Assembly: GCA_039545355.1 (NCBI GenBank)
Contig: BCJJ01000017.1
Location: forward strand, 682,001-746,000
Origin: Trichosporon coremiiforme
Taxonomy: Eukaryota > Basidiomycota > Tremellomycetes > Trichosporonales > Trichosporonaceae
Reading direction: 5' to 3'
DNA: 64,000 bases
Shown here: positions 42,403-53,219 of the stretch, in pieces
How positions within the stretch are numbered: the stretch's first letter is position 1
Layout of the letters: each line of letters starts with the position of its first letter
Program-made: the position numbers and the translations under genes
Notes under the pieces: model-generated
Databases searched by the model: none
What the model was told of the DNA's origin: nothing
The model's input: the letters and a program-made list of their open reading frames with translations, nothing else

Positions 42403-45400
42403 ATGTCCAACCCTCCGCCATCCGGCGCTGCAGGCGGGTCATGGCAGCAGCAACAGCAGCCTCAAAGCCAGCAGAGTGGCTACAGGCCCCTCAACGTGAG
42501 GGACGCGCTGAGCTACCTTGACCAAGTAAAGGTATGTCACCTTTTGTTGCAGATCCAGAGATGCCTTATGGTTCGCCGTGCTGACACTGCGTGTGTTTTT
42601 CTTCCCTCAAACAGATCCAATTCGCCGATCAACCAGAAGTGTATAACCGCTTCCTCGACGTTATGAAGGAGTTTAAAGGACAAGTGTACGTGCATGGATC
42701 GGCGAGGGACGCCTGGTCTTTCCCGTCTCCGCGGTCACCAGATTTGATTTTCCCGGCAACTGACAGCTACAGCATCGACACCCCTGGCGTCATTGATCGC
42801 GTCTCGACTCTGTTCCGCGGACATCCCTCGCTCATTCAAGGATTCAACACGTTCTTGCCACCCGGATACCGCATCGAGTGCTACGGCCCCGAGGGAGACC
42901 CGCAGGGCCTGATTACCGTTACTACCCCCACCGGTACGGTTTCTCAGGTTCCCGGTGGTCTCGCGGCGGCTATGGACCAGCGCGAGCGCGCCGCCGAGCA
43001 GCAGCAGCGTGAGGCTGCTGCGGCCGCGGCTGCTGCTCCGCCCAACGCGGATGCCGGTCCCAACAATGGTCCATACTCCCAGCCCCCCGGTGGGCCCGCT
43101 CCCCACGGTGCCGCCTACGGTGGAGGCCGCCCCTCTGCTCCCCCTGCCCCGGCCCCGGCCCCGTCGCGTGTGGCCGCCCCTCCATCCGTCGGTGCCATGC
43201 CTCCTCAGCACCCCCTTCCTCCCTCCGGACCTTCCACCCCTGGCGCTGCCCAGTTCTTAGCTCAGCAGTCTCAGGCTCAGCAGCCCCCTCCCGGCAACGT
43301 CCGCGCCCCCATCCTGGAGTTCAACCACGCCATCTCGTTTGTCAACAAGATCAAGAACCGCTTCAACTCGGAGCCCGAGACGTACAAGAATTTCCTGGAG
43401 ATTCTGCAGACGTACCAGCGCGACCAGAAGATCGAGGATGTGAGTTTTGCTACCGTTGTCTGGATGGAACGCTGATCAAATTCCAGGTGTATGAGCAGGT
43501 CATCGACCTCTTCAAAAACGCTCCCGACCTTCTCGCCGAGTTCAAGCAGTTCCTTCCCGAATCTGGTGGGTTCGGATTCGGTTCGTTCGTTCAAGCTGCT
43601 GCCGGTACTGGTCAGCCTGCCCCGCCCCCTACAAGTGGCCAGAAGCGCAAGGAGCCCAAGGAGTCTGCTCCGAAGCAGAAGCGCAGCCGCGCCAACGAGT
43701 CCAAGGCTGCTGCCGCGCGCAACAAGAAGGCCGACAGCCCTGTCGAGGAGGAGCCCGCCATGTCTGCCACCGCTCCCCAGACGCTCGCCTCGCCCGAGGA
43801 GGTCGCGTTCTTTGACAAGGTCAAGAAGTACATCGACGACAAGGTCACCTACCACGAGTTCCTCAAGCTCATCAACCTGTTCACTCAGGACATCATTGAT
43901 GCCAAGATCCTCCTCGACCGCGCCGCCCTGTTCATCGGCGATGCTGGCGACATCTGGGCGACCTTCAAGCGCATCGTGGGCGCGGATGACCTCGGTCACA
44001 TCGGCCACGCCACCCAGGCGCAGAGCGGTTTCGGCTTCGGTGGAATGATCAACATCGACAACCAGCTCTCGGAGAACACTCCCATGCTCGACCGTGTCAA
44101 GCCCGACTACGGCGGCCCCAAGGTCAAGGCTTATGGACCCTCGTACCGCAAGCTGCCGTCGACCGAGGTCAACCTCAACTGTACCGGACGCGACGCCATG
44201 TGCTGGGAGGTTCTCAACGACGAGTGGGTGTCTCACCCTACGTGGGCGGCTGAGGACGCCGCTCCGTTCCTGGCACACCGCAAGAACGCCTACGAGGAGG
44301 CCCTCCACAAGTCTGAGGAGGAGCGTCACGAGTACGACTTCCACATTGAGGCCAACCTGCGCACGATTGCTCTCCTTGAACCTCTCAACAACAAGATCCA
44401 GGCCATGGACCCCGAGGAGCGTGCCCACTTCAACCTGAAGGCTGGTCTCGGTGGCCACAGCCGATCCATCTACCAGCGTATCATCAAGAAGGTCTACGGC
44501 AAGGAGCTTGGCCCTGACATCATCCGCGCCCTCCACGAGAACCCCGTCGTCGCCCTTCCTATTGTCCTCGACCGTCTTAAGGCTAAGGACGAGGAGTGGA
44601 AGAAGGCGCAGCGCGAGTGGAACCGTGTCTGGCGTGAGCAGGATGCCAAGAACTTCTACAAGGCGCTCGACCACCAGGGTGTCGTCTTCAAGTCTGCCGA
44701 CAAGAAGACGATCGCTACCAAGGGTCTCATTGCCGAGGTTGAGGCTCGTCGTCGCGAGCAGTCCAACGCTCGCAATGCTCTGCTGAACCCCCGCTCGACC
44801 CCTCGTCCTCGTTACCAGTTCTCGTTCGAGTTCAAGGACGTCGATGTGCTCAAGGATGCGCTCAAGCTCATCTTTGGCTACCTCGACCGCATGCCTTCCC
44901 TCCAGCCTGCCGACAAGGAGCGCATCGAGATGCAGATCCGCGACTTCATCCCCACCTTCTTCATGTTCGATAAGGAGGAGTTTGACGCCGACTTTGGAGA
45001 CGCCGATGGCACCGAGGACGAGTCTGCTGCCGAGTCTGACGGCGACGTCAGCATGGCCGACGATGAGGACTCGACATCTGGCAAGAAGAAGAAGGGCTCG
45101 CAGGCATCGCTGCGCAAGCAGGTCCTGAAGGCCGTCGGCGAGAAGGGTGGACGTGAGGGCACCAGCACCCCTGGTGAGGACGGCGGCGACTCTGGAGAGG
45201 CTACCGACGCCGCCGACGGCGAGGAGACCGAGCAGACCTGGGTCCAGATGGAGACCTCATCCACGCACTCTGAGGAGGCTGCCGAGGCTGAGCCCAAGCC
45301 GAAGCGCTCTCGTGCTGCCAACTTCTTCGCGAACAACCACTTCTACATCTTCATCCGCCTTCTGCAGATCCTCTACTCGCGTCTACTGCTGTGCAAGGGC

Positions 45401-46303
45401 ATCGCTGCCAAGCTCAGCAACGAGAAGAAGCGTCCCATCAACCCGGTCGCGATCGACCTCGGCCTTGCCGAGCCTGCCACCCAGAACTTTGGTGTCGAGA
45501 GCGGCGAGAACCCCGCCCAGCACTACTACGACCACCTGCTCGCTCTTGCCGAGCGCCTGTTCGACAACGACATTGACCAGCCGACGTACGAGGAGACGTT
45601 GCGTCTCATGTTTGGCAACAAGGCGTACACCATGTTCACCGTTGACCGTGTCGTTGGTGCCATCGTCAAGCAGACGCAGCAGATTGTGGGCGACGCCAAG
45701 AGCCAGGAGCTGCTGAACCTCCTTCACCGCGACCGCGCTCAGGAGCGGACGACGACGCGTCAGCAGATTGCCTACCGCATGAACGCCGAGGCCGTTCTCG
45801 GCCCGGACGAGAACCTGTTCCGCATCGAGTACATCCCTCGCAGCGAGACGGTGACGATCCAGCTCCTTGCGCGCGAGGACCTGACGGTGGACGACGCCGA
45901 GACGGCCGAGCAGCAGTGGCGCCAGTACATCGACAGCTACGTGTTAACGCACCCGACGGAGGGCCTGCCGCACCGCGTGGAGCAGCCCTTCCTGACGCGG
46001 ACATTAGGCGAGATCCCCGACGACCTGGGTCCGGAGGTGTTCAAGTCCAAGTCGGAGCTGCAGTTCCGAGTAGCCCTGGGCAACTACCGGATCTTCTACA
46101 GCCCGAACACGGAGGACGTGTTTTACCGCCAGCGCAGCGAGGGCACGGTGCGCGACGACGACGCCCGCGAAAAGCACTACCTCGAGGGCGCGACCAAGCG
46201 TCTCGTCGACTGGGTCAACAAGACGATCGAGGAGCCCGAGCCCGCGCCCGAGGGCGCAGAGGACGAGGCTGCAGCCGAAGAGGCCAACGAGGTCGAGGCG
46301 TAA
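42403..46303 (+). CDS. SIN3: Sin3 histone deacetylase complex scaffold
   Basis: Four exons, 42403-42531, 42615-42685, 42767-43439 and 43487-46303, give about 1229 residues. Paired amphipathic helix domains are PAH1 near 28-100 ([37 protein letters not shown]), PAH2 near 247-320 ([20 protein letters not shown]) and PAH3 near 395-460 ([20 protein letters not shown]). The HDAC-interacting domain near 500-640 opens [18 protein letters not shown] and continues [17 protein letters not shown] second conserved C-terminal region follows an acidic linker ([20 protein letters not shown]). Gln- and Pro-rich linkers separate PAH1 from PAH2. Sin3 bridges repressors to the Rpd3 deacetylase. The upstream region carries three E-boxes. 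Confidence 0.95.
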
Positions 46304-46571
46304 GCCCCAGGTGTGTTTTAAGCATTAGAGCACCGAACCCGTGTCCACTTGTTCACCCGTGTTCGCGTAGTTGTTGTAATAATGGGCCTCGTATCAGTTG
46401 GCCTCTATATACCCGTAGTTATTCGAGACATGACATGAGATATTCGTTTCCAGAACATAAGAACTATGTGCATAAGGACTACTGACTTGTACTGTGGTGC
46501 GTGTAATTTACAACTAGTTGATGGAGAGGACAGGTGACCCAAGAATGAGGTGCTGGGGAGTCGAGGCTAGG

Positions 46572-48309
46572 CTAGAGAGGAGACCTGGTCCCATTCTGCA
46601 GTTCGGGGACCTTCCTGACGCGCACAACGAGCACGTTCATCTCTCCCGTGACGAGGCGGCGATACGGTATGCCCAAGTTCTTATAAACAGCCCTCAACAG
46701 CCCCGAATGCGCCGTCAAGCTGACATACCGATCCTCCTGGGCCATGTCGAACAAAATCTCGAGCCCCTTGCCCGCCCGCGCGACCATTTCGTCCTCCGTC
46801 TCCCGTCCCCTCACACTGATGGGTTTCCAGACGGTATCCTCGTCCGGATCGTCGGGGAACGTGAAGTGTGGAAACAGCGCGCGGAGCTCGGTGAGGGTGA
46901 GCCGCTTGTCGCACTCGTGCACGTGCAGGTGTTCCCGCATCTCTTCGATCACAAGGCCAGGCACGCCGTGCGACATCCCGCCCTGCGCTTCGGGGAGGGA
47001 GAGGGCTGTGCTGGACGCAAGGATGGACTTGACGTGGGCTATCTCGTCGGCGGAGCGCTCGTGCTTCAAGGGCTTGATGTTGTTCGCTGCTGAGGTTTTG
47101 GCTGTTGGTGTCGTGGGGGTTGCGCCGGCGACGTTGACCTGTGGCGGCGTGCCGGGCTTGGAGTTCGGCTTGGAGTTCGGCTTCGAGCTCGCCGCACTCC
47201 CCGGCGCACTCCCCGGCTGGCTTCCAGGCCGACTGGGCGTCATGGGCCTCAACGGCTTCGGCGCAACAATCCCGTCCCTGCCTCCCTTGACAGCATCAGC
47301 CAATCTAGCGCCCGCAGCCTGCGCGGCCGCCGCAGCATTGTTAGCCTGCGTCTGCGCCGGCTTGCTCTTCCCAGCCTTTCCCGCCTTGCTCGGACTGCTC
47401 GGCGCCGAGAGACCAGGCAGGGGTGAGTGAGCCGGGGATGGCGAGCCGGGCCTGGAGACGGCACCAGCCTTGAAGAGCCATCCCCACTCCAAGCCCAATG
47501 TTTCGCCCGGACGCCGCATGGGCGAGACGAAGAACTTGGTCGGAAGCGGCATGCCCTGTGCTGACTCGGCGGCGAAGACGCCGCCCAGCGTCATAGCTTG
47601 CCTGCGGCCGACTTGGGTCAGGAGCGGGTCGGTGATGGGATAGAGCTGCTGTCAGCTGAAGCCAGTTGACGGCGTAGCTTTGTCGCTTGGGAATCGTGTG
47701 TGCATGCATGCATGTCGCCCGACACACGCGACACAGGACACTGACACCGAGCGACTCTGAGACGCAACGGAGACGGTGTCGGCGTCGACATTAGGTGTCA
47801 GGCAAGGAACGCGTCGCACAATGCCCGAAACAGCCGACCCATGTCAAGTCATGTCCGCTGGGGCCACATGACCCGGCCTGGGGGTAACACTCACCGTCTG
47901 CGCTTCGTACTCTGTGCACCCGTACTTGCGGGCGAGGACGTTGTGTTCCGCCTCGCCATGGCGAGCACAGTACACGACCTTGATGTCGCCGTCGCCCTCG
48001 GCTGCGAGCTGCTCGATGCGGCGACAGAAGGCTGCCCAGTTGGGAAGCTGGAGTCCGAACGAGTTGACGATCTGGTGTGAGTTAGCTGACTGCCTCCCTA
48101 GTTTTGTACTCCGAGGTGGGAGGTGGGGACGAGGAGCGAGCTGAGAGGGTTGAGAGAAGTGAAAGGGGGTAATGGAAAGGGGTGTGGACTGGGGAAGGCG
48201 CACGCCATCGGAGGACAGACACTCCGCACACGACCACAGAGTCACTCACATTCTCCTCCCAGGTCGTAACCTTGAAGAGACCGGGGACGGGCTCGTACGT
48301 GTATGGCAT
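46572..48309 (-). CDS. PMU1-type histidine phosphatase with split domain
   Basis: Three exons, 48250-48309, 47895-48071 and 46572-47645, give 436 residues. It belongs to the phosphoglycerate-mutase-like (histidine phosphatase) superfamily: YCARHGEAEHNVL has the RHG catalytic core near residue 57, FFVSPMRRPGETL the second Arg, and SLTAHSGLLRAVYKNLG the second catalytic His. The N-terminus MPYTYEPVPGLFK and the segment LHVHECDKRLTLTE resemble yeast Pmu1 and relatives; substrate unknown. Unusual is a Ser/Pro/Ala/Lys-rich insert of about 130 residues (near 138-270) between the second Arg motif and the rest of the fold. The second intron is 249 nt and its acceptor is a tandem CAGCAG, so one Gln may be optional. 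Confidence 0.85.
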
Positions 48310-48863
48310 TGTTGCCGGTGGTGCCGTAGGTGCCGTATGTACCGAGTGTCGCGAGGACGGTTGGCGGGGTCGCGAGGGCGAAGTGCGAAGGAGTGTGAAG
48401 GACAGACGAACAGCAAGGCGGACCTGGGAGACCTGGACCTTGCATGAGCCCGTGTGCCGAGTGGACGCATGCGCGTGAGCTCAGCAGCAGCAGGCTCAGC
48501 ACCACGCACCGCGGGCATGAAGCGGTCGGTCCGCCCTGGGCCTATCGGTCCTTGTACCCGAATGTTTATCCGGTGCGACGGGCATTCCCGATGGCCCCGC
48601 GTCCACTCCATGGCTATATTCGTTCTGCTGATCCGCACATGGTTGCATCAGCGTCCGCACTCAAACTTCGAGGCCGGCTTGAAAGATGCATGACTGACTC
48701 CTTTGCAATGTACGGCGCCACCCTTGCAGCCTCGGTGCTCTCGCATGCATGTCTCTCGCGCACACTACGGTCACCACATGCTACCTCTCGCATCGTTCCT
48801 CCCGCCCACTCTTACGCTCAATCACGCAGCCTGCATATCATACAACATGAACTACCCTCGACT
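48310..48863. other. Intergenic: phosphatase promoter and SPN1 3' end
   Basis: 554 bases between two minus-strand genes; nothing recognised beyond promoter and 3' UTR space. Confidence 0.55.
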
Positions 48864-50141
48864 CTACTTGCGACCGCCCGTCTTGAACTGGCGCGCGAAA
48901 CGGTTGAACTTCTTGTTGTCCATCTGCAGACGGGCGACGTGCTGCAGGTCCTCCTGGTGGTGCTGCAGGCGCGACTCGGGCGCGACAGTGTACTGCACGT
49001 CCTGGACGACGGGCATGCGAGCGCCCTTGCGGTGCTCGTTCTCGTTGAGCGCCTGGCGCACGTTGAAGCGCTTGGCCTTGGGCGCCTGCTGAGAGCTGGA
49101 ACGGGACTTGCGCGCGCGCTCGCCGTCCTCGTCAAAGTCCTCCTCCTCGTCCAGGTGGCGCGCGGACACAATCTTCTTCTGCCTGTAGTCTGCGGGACGC
49201 TTGATGATCGGGCGCGCCCAGGTTTGCACGAGCGCATCGGCTGCACGGGAGATCTGGGGGCTCACGCGCTTCGTCTTCGTGTAGAAGAGGATGACGGGGC
49301 CGAGGCCAGCCTCGCGGATCGTGGGCGTGTCCAGCTCCATCTTGGGGAGAACCTCGAAGACGGCCTTCTGGATACCGACGGCGGGGAGCGAGCGGTCGGG
49401 AAGCGGCTCGAGCCACTTCTTCACGGCCTTCAGCACCTCGTTGTCGATGATCGAGGACCACAGCGTCGTGTTCTGCAGCACGCTGACGACCTCGTCCAGC
49501 ATCGCAAGCTTGCTCGTCGCGGGAAGCTTGTTTTGGTTCGCGATGAGGTCACGCTCGGCCGCCTTCTCCATCCGGTCTCGCAGACGCGAGCAAATCTCGT
49601 CGTGGTACGAGTCGACGATCTGAGGTCAGTTCAAGATCTCCAGGGGGAAACTCACGTCGACATCCTCGCCTCCGCGCTTCTTGCGGCGCACGACGCGCTG
49701 CTTCTTTCCGATCGCGTCTATTCTCTCCTCGAGAGCCAGACGACGGCGCGTAGCCTCATCCATCTCGGGCTCGACCTCCTCCTCTTCCTCTTCGTCGCGG
49801 CGGCGGTCCTTTCTGCTCTTCTTCTTCTTGCGTCGTCGGTCCTCATCGTCATCGTCGTCATCCGAGTCATCTCCCTCATCAGCTCCAGCAGAAGATCGCT
49901 TCTTGAAAGAGGGAATGCGTGCCTCTGTCGTCTCAGTTGCAGGAACGTAGGTCTCGCCCTCGGCCTCGTCTCCCTCCTCAACCGGATTCTCGGTGGCGGG
50001 AGGGTCTTGGTCGATCGGCTCGCCGCCGGTCTCCTCCTCCTGAGCTCCCTCGTCGGCGGGGACAGCGACGTCCTCGTCGTGAGCAGGAGCCACGGGCGAG
50101 GGGGCCGTTTCGATGGGGGTAGCGTCTGGCGATGCAGACAT
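48864..50141 (-). CDS. SPN1: Transcription elongation factor Spn1/Iws1
   Basis: Two exons, 49656-50141 and 48864-49619, give 413 residues. The N-terminal 160 residues are acidic and then basic (DDSDDDDDDEDRRRKKKK), as in Iws1. The conserved helical core (TFIIS N-terminal-like) runs from about residue 170: AMLDEVVSVLQNTTLWSSII, EVLKAVKKWLEPLPDRSLP and TIREAGLGPVILFYTKTKRV, ending in ALVQTWARPIIKRPADYR. The C-terminus is basic. Spn1 binds Spt6 on elongating Pol II and helps recruit mRNA processing and chromatin factors. It is divergent from ERG9 with a 472-base gap. Confidence 0.94.
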
Positions 50142-50613
50142 TTTAGCGATGAGGGGTAGCGGCGAGGAGTGATGTCGAAGTCAAAACAGCAAGGAGATTG
50201 GGTGAGTGCTCAGCGGTTCGAACGGAGCCAGATGGCGTAACATGGCATTGTGAGTAGCGCGTGGGTTTGATCCCGTCGAGCCGACAGCCCGATCTCGAGA
50301 ACCGGGCCGCTTTCGCTTTCGGTTTCGCTGGCGCAGCGCGCAGCGCGACCGTACCACCGTACCGCCGGGTTCATCCCTGAACGCCGGCCCTCACAGGCGA
50401 CCTGGAGGTCGTATCATGCCATCCACTCTGTCCTCTTCGGCTGCCCACACTTCTTTCAACGTCTTCTGTTCTCTACTTCGCACAGCCCAAACGCGACCTT
50501 TCGACTGCTGCTTCCACTGCAGTAATATCGCCCGCTCGCACGACCGCCCTTGCATCGACGCTCGCCACTTCACACCTTCCTGCACCTCACACAAATAATT
50601 GCCCATCTTCACC
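50142..50613. other. Divergent promoter of SPN1 and ERG9
   Basis: 472 bases with a C/T-rich leader on the ERG9 side. No convincing sterol-response element could be defined. A B-box-like string at 50263-50274 is not a tRNA. Confidence 0.55.
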
Positions 50614-52364
50614 ATGGGTATCCTTGAGCATGCCGTTCTCGGTGAGTTTTCACAGATCGTTTGAGTGTCGCAATGCTGACTCCTTCCAGCGGTGACGCAC
50701 CCCGTATGTGTTCTCCCTCGGCAGCTCGATTTCTTCATCCACTAACCGCATCACAGGGAGAGCTCCGCTCGATGATCGGATACAAGATCTGGCGTGACCA
50801 CCGCGACATCACCGACCCGACCCAGGCCGAGGCGACGGGATGGAAGCGCGAGACTATGCGCCAGTGTTGGGAGTTCCTCGACCAGACGAGCAGGAGTTTC
50901 TCCATGGTCATCAAGGAGCTCGACGGCGAGCTGGCCCGAGTCGTGAGTGCTAGCTGCGGGCGCGGTGCTGATTCCCACAGGTCTGTCTCTTCTACCTCGT
51001 CCTTCGTGCCCTTGACACTGTTGAGGACGATATGACCGTCCCCAACGACATCAAGCTCCCTCTGCTCCGTAGCTTCCACGAGAAGCTCTACGAGCCGGGA
51101 TGGACCTTCAACGGCTCCGGAGAACAGGAGAAGGATCGCCAGGTGCTCGTCCAGTTCGACATTATCCAGAAGGAGTTCTCGCTCCTCGACGAGAGCTACC
51201 AGCGTGTGATTGCCGACATTACGAAGAAGATGGGTGTCGGTATGGCCGACTACGCCGCTCTCGCCACCCCGGAGCGACCAGTCGCCGAGGTCAACTCGAT
51301 CGACGACTACGACCTCTACTGCCACTACGTCGCCGGTCTCGTCGGCGAGGGTCTTTCCGGCCTCTTCGCCACTTCCGGCAAGGAGCGCGAGTTCCTCGCC
51401 AACCAGCTCACCCTCTCCAACTCGATGGGTGCTCTCCTGCAGAAGACCAACATCTACCGTGATATTAAGGAGGACGTCGACGAGGGCCGAGGATTCTGGC
51501 CCCGCGCCATCTGGGGCAAGTACGGCTTCGACTCGATGAACGAGCTTGTCGACCCCGCTCGTCGTCGTGAGGCTCAATGGGCCGCCAACGAGATGGTTCT
51601 CGACGCTCTGCGTCACGCCACCGACGCGCTCGACTACCTCACTCTCCTGAAGAACCAGACCGTCTTCAACTTCGTCGCTATCCCCGCCGTCATGGCCATG
51701 GCTACCCTCGAGTGCTGCTTTATGAACCCCGCCATCTTCGAGCGCAACGTCAAGATCCGCAAGGGCCAGGCTGTCCAGATTGTCATGTCCGCCTCGAACC
51801 CCCGCGACGTCGCCTTCATGTTCCGTGACTACGCCAAGGCTATCCACGCTAAGGTCCCCAAGGACGAGCCCAACATGCTCCGTTTCTCGATTGCCTGCGC
51901 CCGCATTGAGCAGTGGGCTGAGCACCACTACCCCTCGTTCATCATCATCCAGCCCGGTGGTGGTGGCAAGGGTGCGTCTGCCGGCATCGACCCCATGTCA
52001 ACAGACGCCCGTATCGGCATCTACAACGACATTGCGCAGAAGTCGCGTGAGAAGGCTGAGGCCAAGCGCCGCGAGGAGATCATGGAGGACCTGCGGGCAC
52101 GTGGCCTCATCAAGCCGACTGACCCCAACTCGCCGGCGATGGAGAAGTGGAAGGAGACGGTCAAGAAGTCGGAGGAGAACAGCGCGACCGACCCGTTCCC
52201 GTACCTGCTTCTGGCGGGTATCGTCATCGGTATCATCGCCGTCTTTGGTCTGTCCATCCTCGGTGCTCTCTGGGCCATTGGGAAGTGGGGACACAAGGTG
52301 AGTTGAAGTTTGCCTAGGTCTTAGCTGACGTGAACAGTTCGACGCTATGATGAGCGGCAACTAA
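50614..52364 (+). CDS. ERG9: Squalene synthase (farnesyl-diphosphate farnesyltransferase)
   Basis: Five exons, 50614-50641, 50690-50703 (14 nt), 50757-50942, 50981-52297 and 52338-52364, give 523 residues. It joins two farnesyl diphosphates to squalene, the first committed step of ergosterol synthesis, at the ER membrane. Motifs: LRALDTVEDDM (first Asp-rich motif), DLYCHYVAGLVGEGLSGLF, LQKTNIYRDIKEDVDEG (second Asp-rich motif) and LLKNQTVFNFVAIP. A C-terminal transmembrane helix (PYLLLAGIVIGIIAVFGLSI, near 490-515) anchors it. It is longer than yeast Erg9 (444) mainly because of a charged linker before the anchor. The small second exon joins ILEHAVLAVTHP to GELRSMIGYKIWR as expected for the family. 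Confidence 0.95.
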
Positions 52365-53219
52365 GCAGGTGATCGGGGTAGAAAGGGAGTGTTGCAGATT
52401 GTATTACGTGCATACTCTGGGTAATGTTAGGAGACGGATGGACGATGGCGCTCGGATCTGGATCGGGACTACAATAGACGACGAGATGGATCGGATAGGG
52501 ACATGTATGGCAACAAGCATACGCGCACGCACCCGAGGAAGCCGTGGAACGAATCGAAAATGGGGCGTGACGGGCGAAGACGGTTCGACTAAGGACGCGG
52601 CGACCCATGATGTTAACAGGGCGAGATCATCAGCAGGCCGCAAGGAAGACGCGGGTGAGTGATCGAGTGACACGAGACAGTGGTGCAGTATCGGCGCCAG
52701 TGTCGCACACGGCAGTAATGCCTGGAACGGCCGCACCTTGGGTGCACGGAGGCGTCTCGACCTCGACCCACTGATCACTGATCCACTGACGACTGACTGG
52801 CGCGACTGACCCCGGGTCTGGACGTCTGGAACTGTTTATCGGAGTGTGAGCGCAGCACACAGATTGTTCGGGTGTCCTGATGTGGACCTGACCAACACAC
52901 ACAGTGACGGCAAGGCGCCCGCCGCCCGCGACCGTGCGCGTGTGCAACCCTCACTCTTGTTATTGTTGTTCATTAAGGCGCCAGGGCGAGTCGTCTGATT
53001 TCCTCATCCTCCACTTCCCAACTCCACTGACACCCCGCTCTCCTCACCCTCTGTGCATATACTCTCATCCTCGTTCCCCCTCACTCACTCTTACCCGCCT
53101 CCTGGCTCTCTATCACTTCTTCTTGTGCATAACCCAGACCAACTGTCTTTACCGTAACTTCATTGCTCTGCTCCGTTGAACATCGCCTTCAACCTCTGCA
53201 CCCAGCGGGGCGCTTCACC
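52365..53219. other. Intergenic: ERG9 3' end and next promoter
   Basis: 855 bases; the last 200 are C/T-rich leader of the next + gene. No other gene or RNA is recognised. Confidence 0.55.

Noticed and set aside
43277..44674. 465-codon open frame antisense to SIN3
   Set aside because: Shadow of the SIN3 coding exon; no motif of its own.
48444..50159. 571-codon open frame antisense to SPN1
   Set aside because: Runs through the SPN1 exons and its promoter region; SPN1 is certain from its conserved core.
50263..50274. ggtttgatccc, B-box-like, with a nearby TGGC string
   Set aside because: Spacing is too short and acceptor arms do not pair.
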